A stretch of 64,000 nucleotides of DNA. It comes from Spisula solida (Eukaryota > Mollusca > Bivalvia > Venerida > Mactridae). Under the pieces are notes generated by a model, which saw only the letters and a program-made list of their open reading frames with translations, searched no databases and was not told the origin of the DNA. Below are positions 10,440-21,147 of this stretch, piece by piece. A program made the position numbers and the translations under genes. The stretch spans positions 34,030,551 through 34,094,550 of the forward strand of contig OX365945.1 of assembly GCA_947247005.1 (NCBI GenBank), read 5' to 3'. Positions within the stretch are counted from its first letter, which is position 1, and every line of letters begins with the position of its first letter.

Positions 10440-13066
10440 ATCCTAACTTCAACAGACACACCTATACTCCCGTGGAAGAGAAGGTAATAGGCTCAGTTTA
10501 GACACATGTGCAAATGTTATCAATAGTTTCAAAGAATGAGTGCAAGATTGTAAACGTCAAAAGGGTTGGTATTATGAAAACGTCGTAAATAACTGGAAAA
10601 GGCGTCTCGGACGAAATTCATTGCATTAATACAATTTATAATCAAACAAATAATCAAATACAGTTTCCTAGAAAGAGAAAATATAGAAAACCTGAGAGAT
10701 ATTTAAATCATATCCAACTATTTGTCCCATTTGTATTGAATGTGTTTTCAAGTCGACCACAGTTACCTTCCCTTGACTGGTGTTATACCGGTTTTAATCT
10801 GATCGATCTTATCTCGATTGCGTAATCGCGCTATGCTAACTCAGCGGGTTGTCAGAGTGTATAAATTAATGTATATCATTTGCTGGAGGGGTTTTGTGCG
10901 TTCAGTTACACTTTGGTATTTTTGACATTTTGTATATGATGCATACCAGGATCTTTTTTATGGGCATATCTCTGTCATAATGAAATTTTGTTCATAAGGT
11001 AGGTATCATCAGGAACATTTAAATGCTTCCATGGTATCATTCAGAATTCATTGATCATGTGTGAGGAATCTAACAATTATGCATTTGTTATACTAGTAAC
11101 CGCAATACATGTCACGATATGTATACTTATTATCACGCATATTCGACGGATGATAAAAAATAAACGGTTACTAGTAACTGTACAATGCTTGAGTATGTGT
11201 GCAATATCACAAAGTACAGTTTAAATGAAATTTAGCAACCACTGCTGATTTTTTTCAAGTATGTTGTACGGTTGATTGTTCAGTTGCATCTTCGAGCCAT
11301 AGACCATATAATTATGGAACTGGTTTTTTAATATCTTGAAAAATAAAAAAGTTATGACAATTTTAAGTTCGTGAAATAGAGCGTTTTTTTCTTGAATTAA
11401 ATAGGAGATTATTCGCGCGCTTGCGGACCCGACAAATTTTCCCTCTAATTGTCACAAATATTTTATTTTTTTCAAGATATCGGGATGAAACATTTGTTCA
11501 ACTTATTTATGTTGGACAAGTGCTTTCAAAGTTATGAAGAGTTGAAATGTTAAACAAATACTAAATCAGTTTTCATTGTTTTAATCAAATCATAACATCA
11601 ATCATATAACCAACAAAGTCATATATTCATTTTCAAGTTATCACAAAATGTAGTTTGGCTATTTTGACCTGAACCTGACCTTTATGCAAGACTATATTAC
11701 AAGGTTCTTGCTATCAATTTCCGCATGTGAAACATTTTATAACAACATGATATGAGGAAAGGTGTACAGTAACACATTGTCTAGACGGTTTTTTCTCACC
11801 TTTTTTGACGTTTAATTTTCATTTTACAATTCGTATATATTCAATTAGGTGGTACAACGTGTCAATTAACCAGTTTATTTAACAAGTGTCATAGGAATGA
11901 CATGATTCTTCATTTTTATGTCTCACCTGTTCGGTTATTATAATTTAAATTATGCGTGAGCTTATGACATTTCACTTTTAATTATTTTAATGCATGTATT
12001 ACTTTCCAAATCGGCAATAAAGTCAAAGTTTCAAATCTCTAAAATCATAATAAAGTATGTATACAGGAAATATAGCGGTTATAGAAATATAGCGGTTATA
12101 ACCCTTCACGCGAATCACGCATGGTAACATGCGTGCGCGAATGTACCACTTTTATTACCCCACATGCTGTGACAATCGCAGCGGGGCGCGTCATAAAACA
12201 ATTAACAATATGCAAATTAAATATGTGTATTATTGTTTTACTAAAAAAAATGATACCTGTTTTAAAAAACCGTAAAAAGGGGGCAGATCTAATTATCACA
12301 TTTCTTATATCAAAACACCAATCTGACGGGAAGAAATTAAACTATTAATCAAGTTTGCACAAAATATATTCCCCGAGAAACAAAAGAACTACGGACAAGA
12401 AAGTAACCAAGTTTGATATCAAATACGTTCATTTCCTTCTTTGTTCAATGTGAGTGATAGTCATGTTAAAAACCTTTAAAAAGGGGGTTGATCCCATAAA
12501 GATACAACTATGAAATTTAGTGCATTATATTGTAGACATATCAAACTACAAAATATGTTTGCACATAAGAAATATCTCAAATAGTTATTATCATATGGAC
12601 AATTTTACGTGGAGTCCCCATGCCTTCCAAGGGTAAAAAAATTGTCACATGTGCGAATACAAATGGGACAAATAGTTGGATATGATTAAATGCAGGTTGA
12701 TATTCTAACATAGTTTTCTGAAGGGTCTTGAAAATAACGGACATGTGATAAATGGTCGCAGAGCTACAAAATTATAATTATGGACAAATCTGAAATAAGG
12801 TAATTTTAGACAATGGACATTTTCTAGAAACTATCCGAGGTATGATATTAAAACTGGTCCCAGAAAAAACTTACATCTTTTGTCCATACATTTGCATGTT
12901 TTCTTTGCGATGGCAGAATATTGAGATTTGGTAAGTAGACACTAAAACGTTAAACTTTCCTTTTTGACACCTTGGTTTTTAGGTATATTTAAAAAAAGGT
13001 ACATGTATCACCACTAGCGTACGATGTTTGTCCACCAAAGCGGCGTTAACATCTCAAAGGCTGTCA
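10440..13066. other. intergenic stretch, only an inverted 32-nt pair seen
   Basis: No gene is supported here. A 32-nt sequence (AATCATATCCAACTATTTGT...) at 10706-10737 recurs inverted at 12656-12688, about 1.9 kb away. The remainder is AT-rich and not recognised. Confidence 0.45.
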
Positions 13067-13125
13067 TAGTCTGGTTCCCGTTCCCAAATCTTACATGTAG
13101 ATTGTAAAGATCGGGAACCAGACTA
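13067..13125. mobile_element. 59-bp hairpin micro-MITE
   Basis: A perfect 14-bp inverted repeat, TAGTCTGGTTCCCG and CGGGAACCAGACTA, encloses a ~31-nt loop. It is related to 9223-9288. It creates an apparent insert within a short minus-strand open frame (13262-13014) that I do not accept as a gene. Confidence 0.6.
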
Positions 13126-13329
13126 AGGCTATCATTACGCTTTTCGATAAACGTAAATGACTTTCCGGCAGGGAACCGTAACCGTCTGAAGGCTAGCTTG
13201 TTGTTATACCCTAGTTCCGTTAGATTGACTGTCGGAGTGGAGAGTTCAATTTTATTTGTCACTGTGCAATTTCAGTTTTGTCTTACTGATTTTGATGGTT
13301 GTCCTTGTCACTTGTGACTGTTGTTTTGA

Positions 13330-13580
13330 TGTTGTTATGTAAAGATTATATCAATTTATTTTAGGTCGATTGCGAGAAAGGTTTTCACAACTTATATAAG
13401 TTACTCTCGACATTCCATTCCTGATGTTATCATCGACATGAGGGTATAAGAGAAGAGAAGCCAGTTTTATGCTGAGCGTCTAGTAAGAACATTTGTATTT
13501 CGTCTTTAGTATGTCGCTGCCAAGGATCGAACTCGTAACCTCACGCACCCGAAGCAACAACCCCGAGGCAATCGTGGAGG
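13330..13580 (-). repeat. tRNA-derived SINE with head and body
   Basis: On the minus strand the head (13580-13505) carries B box GAGTTCGATCCTTGGC. It is followed by the body GCTCAGCATAAAACTGGCTT... ending TCGACCTAAAATAAATTG. The body matches 9640-9775 and, more distantly, 34885-34985. Confidence 0.65.
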
Positions 13581-14807
13581 CGGTATTATGAATGTATTGT
13601 GTCTTTTCCTCTTTCTTAATATCTTAGTGAGCTGTTTCTAAGTGCTCTGCTGTTTCTGTTAAATGCAGCTTCTCCTGTCCGATTTATTATTTTCCTTTCA
13701 AATTCGATGACGTCATATGTCGTCACATTGATACTGTCTATTTGTGCAAACGTTTAAGGGCTTGTTGCGATAGCCAAGTTGTTTGGTGCCTTCGTATTTC
13801 GCATTTCTAGTAATGCTTCGAATCCTTCTAAGTTTTTGGTTTCAATCCCACTTCAGGTACAGACGCTTATATATCGTTCTTGGAATACAGTTAACCGACT
13901 GGGCAATGGTGAGTTTAGGATTGTTCAAGAAAACTGACGCAAACAAAAGGTTTCAAAACATTGAAAGAAAATTATAAGGAATCAAATAAATAATATTATG
14001 TTTGTGTACGTCGCTACTTAAATGTTAATCCAATTGATCCCCTGGTGACTTCACCAACAGGTCAACAACATCACTCCTTAGTTTAAACGTCATAAAAAAA
14101 GTTTATTTATTACGTGATTAAAACAAAAGTACAGACTATCAGGAAAGAATCGCGATAATGTGCGCGGACAAGTAGAACGAGACACTACTGAACGTAGGTG
14201 TAAAACTGTATCCATGTCATATCAATCCGGTGTGTCATACGGTTGACCTATTGCTTTTAGGCCCACTAGACAATAATCTCAATATTACACGCCTGATATT
14301 AATACCGGGGCTTTCACTAATATGTGATATACTAAATTATTATCGTATATATATCTACAATCAGTATATATGTTATTAATCAATATATTACTTTCACTGT
14401 AGGATATTTATCGGATAAACGCCATTACTTGTACATTGATAGGTAACAGAGCATGTGCTAATCCGAGTGTAAGTGTTCAAGTATTGTTTGGCTGGCTTCC
14501 TTCATAAAAGCGGTTATTTATTAATCCGATAGGTCAATGATTAGTAAGATTATCGTTGATTAAAGCGACTGTAACATGCAATTATACTCAAGACAAATAA
14601 AAATATTAGTCGATGATTTTTTTTAAATTACAATATAATTGATTGATTGTGAAAAGTACTGGACTTATGTGAAAGAGGTAAGAATTAATTAATTTTGTAG
14701 TTAATTAATTAATTATGGTTATACCTACACTGACTCTTCTAAATTATGCATTATTTTAATATCTGAATTAATGTAAGTACAAACAACCACATGCATTTCA
14801 ATGAACT

Positions 14808-15027
14808 TACTGTAAAATCATTATTTTTCGAAGAAATTGAATTTTCGTTGATTTCAATGTTGAACTAGACCACGAAACTTAATCACAACGACTAATCGAC
14901 CTCTTAAATTCAGACATGTGTTTACCATTTCATGTTCTGTAATCCACGAATTTACGACCCCACGAAAATGCATTTTTATCAAATTCCACGGATTTTAATA
15001 TCCACGAAAACATGTGATTTTACAGTA
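14808..15027. mobile_element. MITE with TACTGTAAAATCA termini, copy 1
   Basis: A 220-bp element bounded by TACTGTAAAATCA and its exact inverse TGATTTTACAGTA. The interior has AATCCACGAATTTACGA and CCACGAAAATGCATTTT, shared with 30627-30832. It is non-coding. Confidence 0.65.
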
Positions 15028-15029
15028 TG

Positions 15030-16334
15030 TGATAATTTTTAGATTCACGTGCAAGTTTCAAGATAATTATTTCTTACATTTACCAAGTCATTATTGCTGT
15101 GTAGTTGATAAACATCTAGAATTCTGTATCTGCCTTGAAACATGGGGTACGTTTGAAACACACACTCAAGACGGGTGCTTTAATTTGGCTTCTTGATCGT
15201 ATTGTTACAAAAGTCCAAATAAATAAGTCGTCTGAAAATACGTCGTTTACATGGCATATATGCATTAACCTTAGTGATACAGGCTCGCTTTAATTTGGAT
15301 TTATGTACGGTGAAATAATGACTGAGGAAAACTGGAATTTAATGAGACCCTAAATAATATTTAAGGTAAATTGTCAATTTCAATTTGAACATATTCACTT
15401 AAATTCTATTACATATTTAAAGTAAATAAATGTTATTGAATTTTAAATGTGCAAATTAGAAGTTATTGCATGTTGAACTCGGTGTGTATCAGATTCTTGG
15501 TAATATCACATAGAAAATACGTAGAACATTTTCTTTCCAAAGCGTAAATTATTCTTATTTCAAATAAAACGGTTTTATTTCATACCAGTTATATATAGAG
15601 ACGCATTGCTGTTGGTTGGTCCGGTATCATGAAAACGTCTCTGGGAAGTCTCCATATGTTTACCAGTGGACTTAAAAAACAGCATTTAAAATAGACTATA
15701 TAATATATAATAATAAATACTTTATTTTACAAGAAACTTATTTGACAATACAAATCAATCTTCCATAAGATCCTCAAAGACCTACTGGCTTGTTTCTGAT
15801 GCAATTTCATATTACCAACCTATATAACAGTATTGTTATGTTTATCAAAATCAAATTGGGGAAATTGTTTCTTTTCTTTACGTCTTCACAATGCTCATGC
15901 TAAATATGCGAACACAACCTTGTACAAGATAAGACAACACATATTTTTTCATTGTTTCCCAACTATTTGAAATTTTCCGTGTACGTGGAACGTTCAAAAA
16001 TAAACAGGACTATTGTTACAAAACCCGCATTTACGGTCTGTGTTTTACTTGAACAGCATCATTTTCTGTATACGAACAACTCAATTTGATGCTATGAGAG
16101 CTGGTTATGTTCTTGGCAGACGAATATTCTAATCAACATTGTGCATTTTAAGATATTTAAGGTTTATGGGGATTCAGACGGACTGCAAACTGAGCATACT
16201 TATTACGTATTAATATAATATAGGTCGTTTACTTATTTGTTGTTTATTGAAATGAAATGATTTCAGACCTCTAAACGCAAGTAGTTTAACAATTTACCGT
16301 TATAATCTCTGGCGCATCAGGTTTGCCTGCCTTC
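15030..16334. other. intergenic stretch with no recognised feature
   Basis: AT-rich DNA between a MITE and the 16.3-kb TIR element. I see no exon, RNA gene or repeat array. Confidence 0.45.
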
Positions 16335-17578
16335 ATCTGCACGGTACGAATCCCGATACACCACTTCCGTCATAGAATTGTTCTGTTTTCATCATGGCTC
16401 TGACCGAACTGAAAACCGATGTAACGCTCTGACGCAAATGTCATGTATCATGAGTTCGGTCAGAGCGTTACATCGTTTCTCAGTTCGGTCAGAGCGTTGA
16501 GCGTTACATCGTTTCTCAGTTCGGTCAGAGCGTTACATCGTTTCTCAGTTCGGTCAGAGCGTTACATCGTTTCTCAGTTCGGTCAGAGCGTTACATCGTT
16601 CCTCAGTTCGGTCAGAGCGTTACATCGTTTCTCAGTTCGGTCAGAGGGTTCGGTTAGAGCGTTACATCGTTTCTCAGTTCGGTCAGAGCGTTACATCGTT
16701 TCTCAGTTCGGTCAGAGCGTTACATCGTTTCTCAGTTCGGTCAGAGCGTTACATCGTTTCTCAGTTCGGTCAGAGCGTTACATCATTTCTCAGTTCGGTC
16801 AGAGCGTTACATCGTTCCTCAGTTCGGTCAGAGCGTTACATCATTTCTCAGTTCGATCAGAGCGTTACATCGTTTCTCGGTTCGGTCAGAGCGTTACATT
16901 GTTTCTCAATTCGGTCAGAGCGTTACATCGTTCCTCAGTTCGGTCAGAGCGTTACATCGTTCCTCAGTTCGGTCAGAGCGTTACATCATTTCTCAGTTCG
17001 ATCAGAGCGTTACATCATTTCTCAGTTCGGTCAGAGCGTTACATTGTTTCTCAGTTCGGTCAGAGCGTTACATCGTTTCTCAGTTCGGTCAGAGCGTTAC
17101 ATCATTTCTCAGTTCGGTCAGAGCGTTACATCGTTTCTCAGTTCGGTCAGAGCGTTACATCGTTCCTCAGTTCGGTCAGAGCGTTACATCGTTTCTCAGT
17201 TCGGTCAGAGCGTTACATCGTTTCTCGGTTCGGTCAGAGGGTTACCACGTTTCTCGGTTCGGTCAGAGCGTTACATCGTTTCTCAGTTCGGTCAGAGCGT
17301 TACATCGTTTCTCGGTTCGGTCAGAGGGTTACCACGTTTCTCGGTTCGGTCAGAGCGTTACATCGTTTCTCGGTTCGGTCAGAGGGTTACATCGTTTCTC
17401 GGTTCGGTCAGAGCGTTACATCGTTTCTCGGTTCGGTCAGAGGGTTACCACGTTTCTCGGTTCGGTCAGAGCGTTACATCGTTTCTCGGTTCGGTCAGAG
17501 GGTTACCACGTTTCTCGGTTCGGTTAGAGCGTTACATTGTTTCTCGGTTCGGTGTATCGGGGTTCAAACCGTGATCTG
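16335..17578. mobile_element. TIR element with 29-bp tandem-array core and 5-bp TSD
   Basis: A 1234-bp element (16340-17573) begins CACGGTACGAATCCCGATAC and ends with the near-inverse GTATCGGGGTTCAAACCGTG. The direct repeat ATCTG lies just outside both ends (16335-16339 and 17574-17578). Inside, one inverted unit (16397-16433) is followed from ~16452 by about 38 direct copies of a 29-bp unit (AGTTCGGTCAGAGCGTTACA + TCGTTTCTC). Because 29 is not a multiple of 3 and the unit lacks stops, all three plus frames stay open, giving a spurious 401-aa ORF with a 29-aa period. No transposase is present, so it is non-autonomous. Confidence 0.75.
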
Positions 17579-17599
17579 TACAATGGTCCATGTAAGTCC

Positions 17600-18261
17600 C
17601 GTACACCTTGCTACAAAGTTTATAAATGTATTGAATGATATGTGGTGATAATATTCATATGTTGCATTACATTAATGTGAATAGATGTAATTCTGGGACG
17701 GGCCTCGTATCTTATAATTACAACTTCGACGATACGAAAAAAAGGACCGTCGTAGCTGTCACATGCTCATCATATTGGCTATTGCATGTATTGGATGTTC
17801 TTAATATCTTAGAAGTTATGAATAAAACTTTTTTTAAAAATCTCTGGTACTGCTGAAATTTATTTAGTTGGTATGTGTATTTCATTTTTCGTGCAAAATA
17901 GTATACATGTACGTACAGTAGATACTGAGAAATCTTCATTGTATATGATTTGTTTTACCGTAAACGTCATACACTAGTAAGCATATTTTGCATACACATA
18001 AGTTTTTGGTAAACAGTAAACGTAATTTACTCGTATTTATTTTTTATCGATACCGGGGTATGTGATATGAATTACAATTGACATCTAGTCTTTACTGCCG
18101 TATTGTATTTTAAATTTGTATAGAATTACGTGCCTATTGTCTGTTTTAATGAACTTATCATATCATATTTCCACCCATGCTTCAGATTTACTATTCAATA
18201 TATTTCACTTAATTTGTATGAACGGTTTCAATTGAAAGTTTAGTTTAATTTAACACAGTTG
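17600..18261. other. unremarkable spacer between two arrays
   Basis: AT-rich, with no gene or repeat that I can support. Confidence 0.4.
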
Positions 18262-18880
18262 TTTGTTTCTGGTGTCTTTCATAAAATGTCCCGTCCCTGA
18301 ATTGTTACCGGTGTACCGACCTTGACCTGTCATAAAATGTCCCGTCCCTGACTTGTTTCTGGCGTCCCGACCTAGGCCTGTCATAAAATGTCCCGTCCCT
18401 GACTTGTTTCTGGCGTCCCGACCAAGCCTGTCATAATATGTCCCGTCCCTGACTTGTTTCTGGTGTCCCTACCTAGGCCTGTCATAAAATGTCCCGTCCC
18501 TGACTTGTTTCTGGAGTACCGACCTAGGACTCTCATACAATTTTCAGTCCCTGACTTGTTTCTGGAGTACCGACCTAGGACTGTCATGAAATGTCCCTTC
18601 CCTGACTCGTTTCTGGTGTCCCGACCTAGTCATGTCATAACATGTCCCGTCCCTGACTTGTTTCTGGCGTCCCGACCTAGGCCTGTCATAAAATGTCCCG
18701 TCCCTGACTTGTTTCTGGCGTCCCGACCTGTGCCTGTCATAAAATGTCCCATCCCTGACTCGTTTCTGGTGTCCCGACCTAGTCATGTCATAACATGTCC
18801 CGTCCCTGACTTGTTTTAAGGTGTCCCAACCTAGGCTTGTCATAAAATGTCCCGTCACTGACTTGTTTCTGACCCGACTA
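18262..18880. repeat. 51-bp minisatellite, about 12 copies
   Basis: The unit begins CATAAAATGTCCCGTCCCTG and ends CCGACCTAGGCCTGT. Copies start at 18280, 18331, 18382 and so on at exactly 51 bp. Since 51 is a multiple of 3, 17-aa-period open frames run on both strands; they are not genes. Confidence 0.9.
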
Positions 18881-19370
18881 TTTGTAAATTAGAAAAACTA
18901 TAAAATTACTGCATATTCGAACCATATCAAGCATGGCACTACGAACAAACAGTTTAATGTTTAAAACTATAGAATGGCTATATATGATACATACATAATT
19001 TGAGATTTACGATCCATGGCAATTTGTTCATCTTTTGTCCACTGAACAGTTTTTAATTGGTGACCCTTCCATATAGATTTTGTACCACTGTTTTATTACT
19101 TTTAATTTAACAATTGCTATTGTCGACCTGTCGTTAAAGTTACCAAGGGGGTCCGTGGCTTAGGATTTAGCAAGAGTTTTTACGCGAACTTATTTCTATG
19201 ATGACTGTTGACTTTTCTTTCAACGTTTTAAAATCATCAATAAAACCTATGTGGCAGATTGGAACATAAACTGTTGGCTTAAAGTACAATTTTACTACAA
19301 TGGTATACACTTTGTATATGTTCAATGTCCAGTTCAATTAAAACTTTTATTTCTCTGCTGAAATAAAATG

Positions 19371-19394
19371 TATAATAATAATAATAATAATAAC
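19371..19394. repeat. (ATA)n microsatellite
   Basis: A short run of about seven TAA/ATA triplets. Confidence 0.8.
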
Positions 19395-19632
19395 ATCTTT
19401 ATTTTACGAAGGTTACATACAAAATATACAAAGTAATCAAACAACATATATCTTATTTTCATATGGCCTTCAAAAACAATTACAAATACACATTTCGGAA
19501 ATAGATAAAAGAAATCAATAAGAACACACCAGTAAATAAACACTTTCGTCGACAGACACCAAAAATTAATAATCATTAAATTTTTAAAATGATGACAATG
19601 TATAGTGAAATAATACAACTTACATTCATACG

Positions 19633-19875
19633 TCGCTGGTTTAGAATTAGAAGGTCGTAAGTAGAATATCAATATTTTGAGAAAACTAGAAAAACCTGTC
19701 AAAAACTACTCTTTACTTATGGAAAAACAAGCTTTTCAAACTTCAGTTTGGTCAACATGACCTGTTCTGATTTTCATGAAAATAGGCTCATAAGAAGCGC
19801 ATTGAGATTTCCATTTTGAATGAGTCTTAAAAGGTCGTAAGAAGCACTAACGACCTTCCCATTCTAAGCCAGCGA
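19633..19875. mobile_element. MITE (AAGGTCGTAAG family), copy 1
   Basis: The left end TCGCTGGTTTAGAATTAGAA is the inverse of the right end TTCTAAGCCAGCGA. The interior includes TCATAAGAAGCGC and ACATGACCTGTTC. Other copies or pieces are at 26543-26790, 27611-27738 and 28804-28945. Confidence 0.7.
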
Positions 19876-20436
19876 CATGTTCACTGTATATGAAACTAAT
19901 TATGGAAAACATTAGTATAATTTTCATTCAATTCAATAGATAGTCTTTAAACATATTCTTTAATGAATTAAGTGTAATTGATGTTCTCATATCATCAGGG
20001 ATATTATTCCATTTTTTCAAGCTATTATAAGCAAATAAATCTTTGCAACAGTTAGTACTAGTTAAGGTTTCTTTTGTAAGACAAGATATTTATGTTCAGA
20101 TGATCGAAGGATATGTTTTGAATTGTTCGAAAACATCACCATATCCGACATACATATATACTGGTACCATATTATTCAATATTTCACGGTAAACTAAAAC
20201 ATATTTACACCTTTCATTAAATATTATTTCGTAGTTTCGTATTAAAGTGTAATAATTAATTTTGTTTGTTTCCCGTAACATGCCTTTAGAATAGGATAGG
20301 TAGCTTGGAAAATAATTGTGTTGATTGAATTAAACTTCTAACAATGAGAAAGTACATATACAAACTTCCCTTTGCAGAATGAACAAAAAATATAGCGAAA
20401 ATATTGATTTCTTTTGTTTCCAACCCCGTAATAACA

Positions 20437-20876
20437 CCCTGGTCCCAATTCCACGAAAAAGCTTAAGTTATTGCTCAGCTAAGTCTGCTATTTTAAAAAC
20501 CTATTTGTGGGTTAAATGACTCAAATGTATGCTAGTATATATTGTTTCATCTCAGTCAAGATGCCAATTTTACAGAACAATACATATAAAGTCCGATTTT
20601 TGCAGAATGTAGTGTTTAAAAGTTATAAACATCTAAAGTAAAAACTTAAGTATGTTATAACAAGCTCAAGTACAAGGTTCATTATTGCTCATAACTGTTG
20701 GATTTCAATGAGCATTTCATACAAAAATCACTTACTATAGCATTATTTAGCAATAAATACACAGTTTCTGGTATCAATTTATATGACAAGACTATAATTG
20801 TAGTCATATAATAAATTCAAAATAGCAGACTCAGCTGAGCAATAACTTGAGTTTTTTCGTGGAATTGGGGCCAGGG
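20437..20876. mobile_element. 440-bp MITE with long (~55-bp) TIRs
   Basis: The left arm CCCTGGTCCCAATTCCACGA through GCTCAGCTAAGTCTGCTATT is inverted at the right end, AATAGCAGACTCAGCTGAGC through GGAATTGGGGCCAGG. The interior is non-coding. It lies ~270 bp upstream of the LRRC74-like start codon. Confidence 0.7.
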
Positions 20877-21147
20877 CTCCGGCAAATATTTTGTGTTGGT
20901 TCGCCATAATGGCAACAAGCATTTCTAAGCCTTACGAAATACTGGTAAAACATTGTTGAATACGCTTACATGTATATTGAAATAATCAAGATTGCACTAC
21001 ATTCGGCGGCCCCGTAACGGATTCTGTCAAACCGGAAATCTGTCCAAACCGTACAAAAGTTTCGGTTCCGAAATTTACCCGTAATACATGTATTCTTTTT
21101 CTCAGACATTATACTGGACATTGACATAGTCTGTGACAACCAGCAGT

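Noticed and set aside
16340..17573. CRISPR array
   Set aside because: The 29-bp units are directly abutting with no unique spacers, in a eukaryotic context.
16443..17648. 401-aa ORF with a 29-aa period
   Set aside because: Produced by a 29-bp stop-free tandem repeat read through all three frames; no splice or start context, and the same array is open in other frames.
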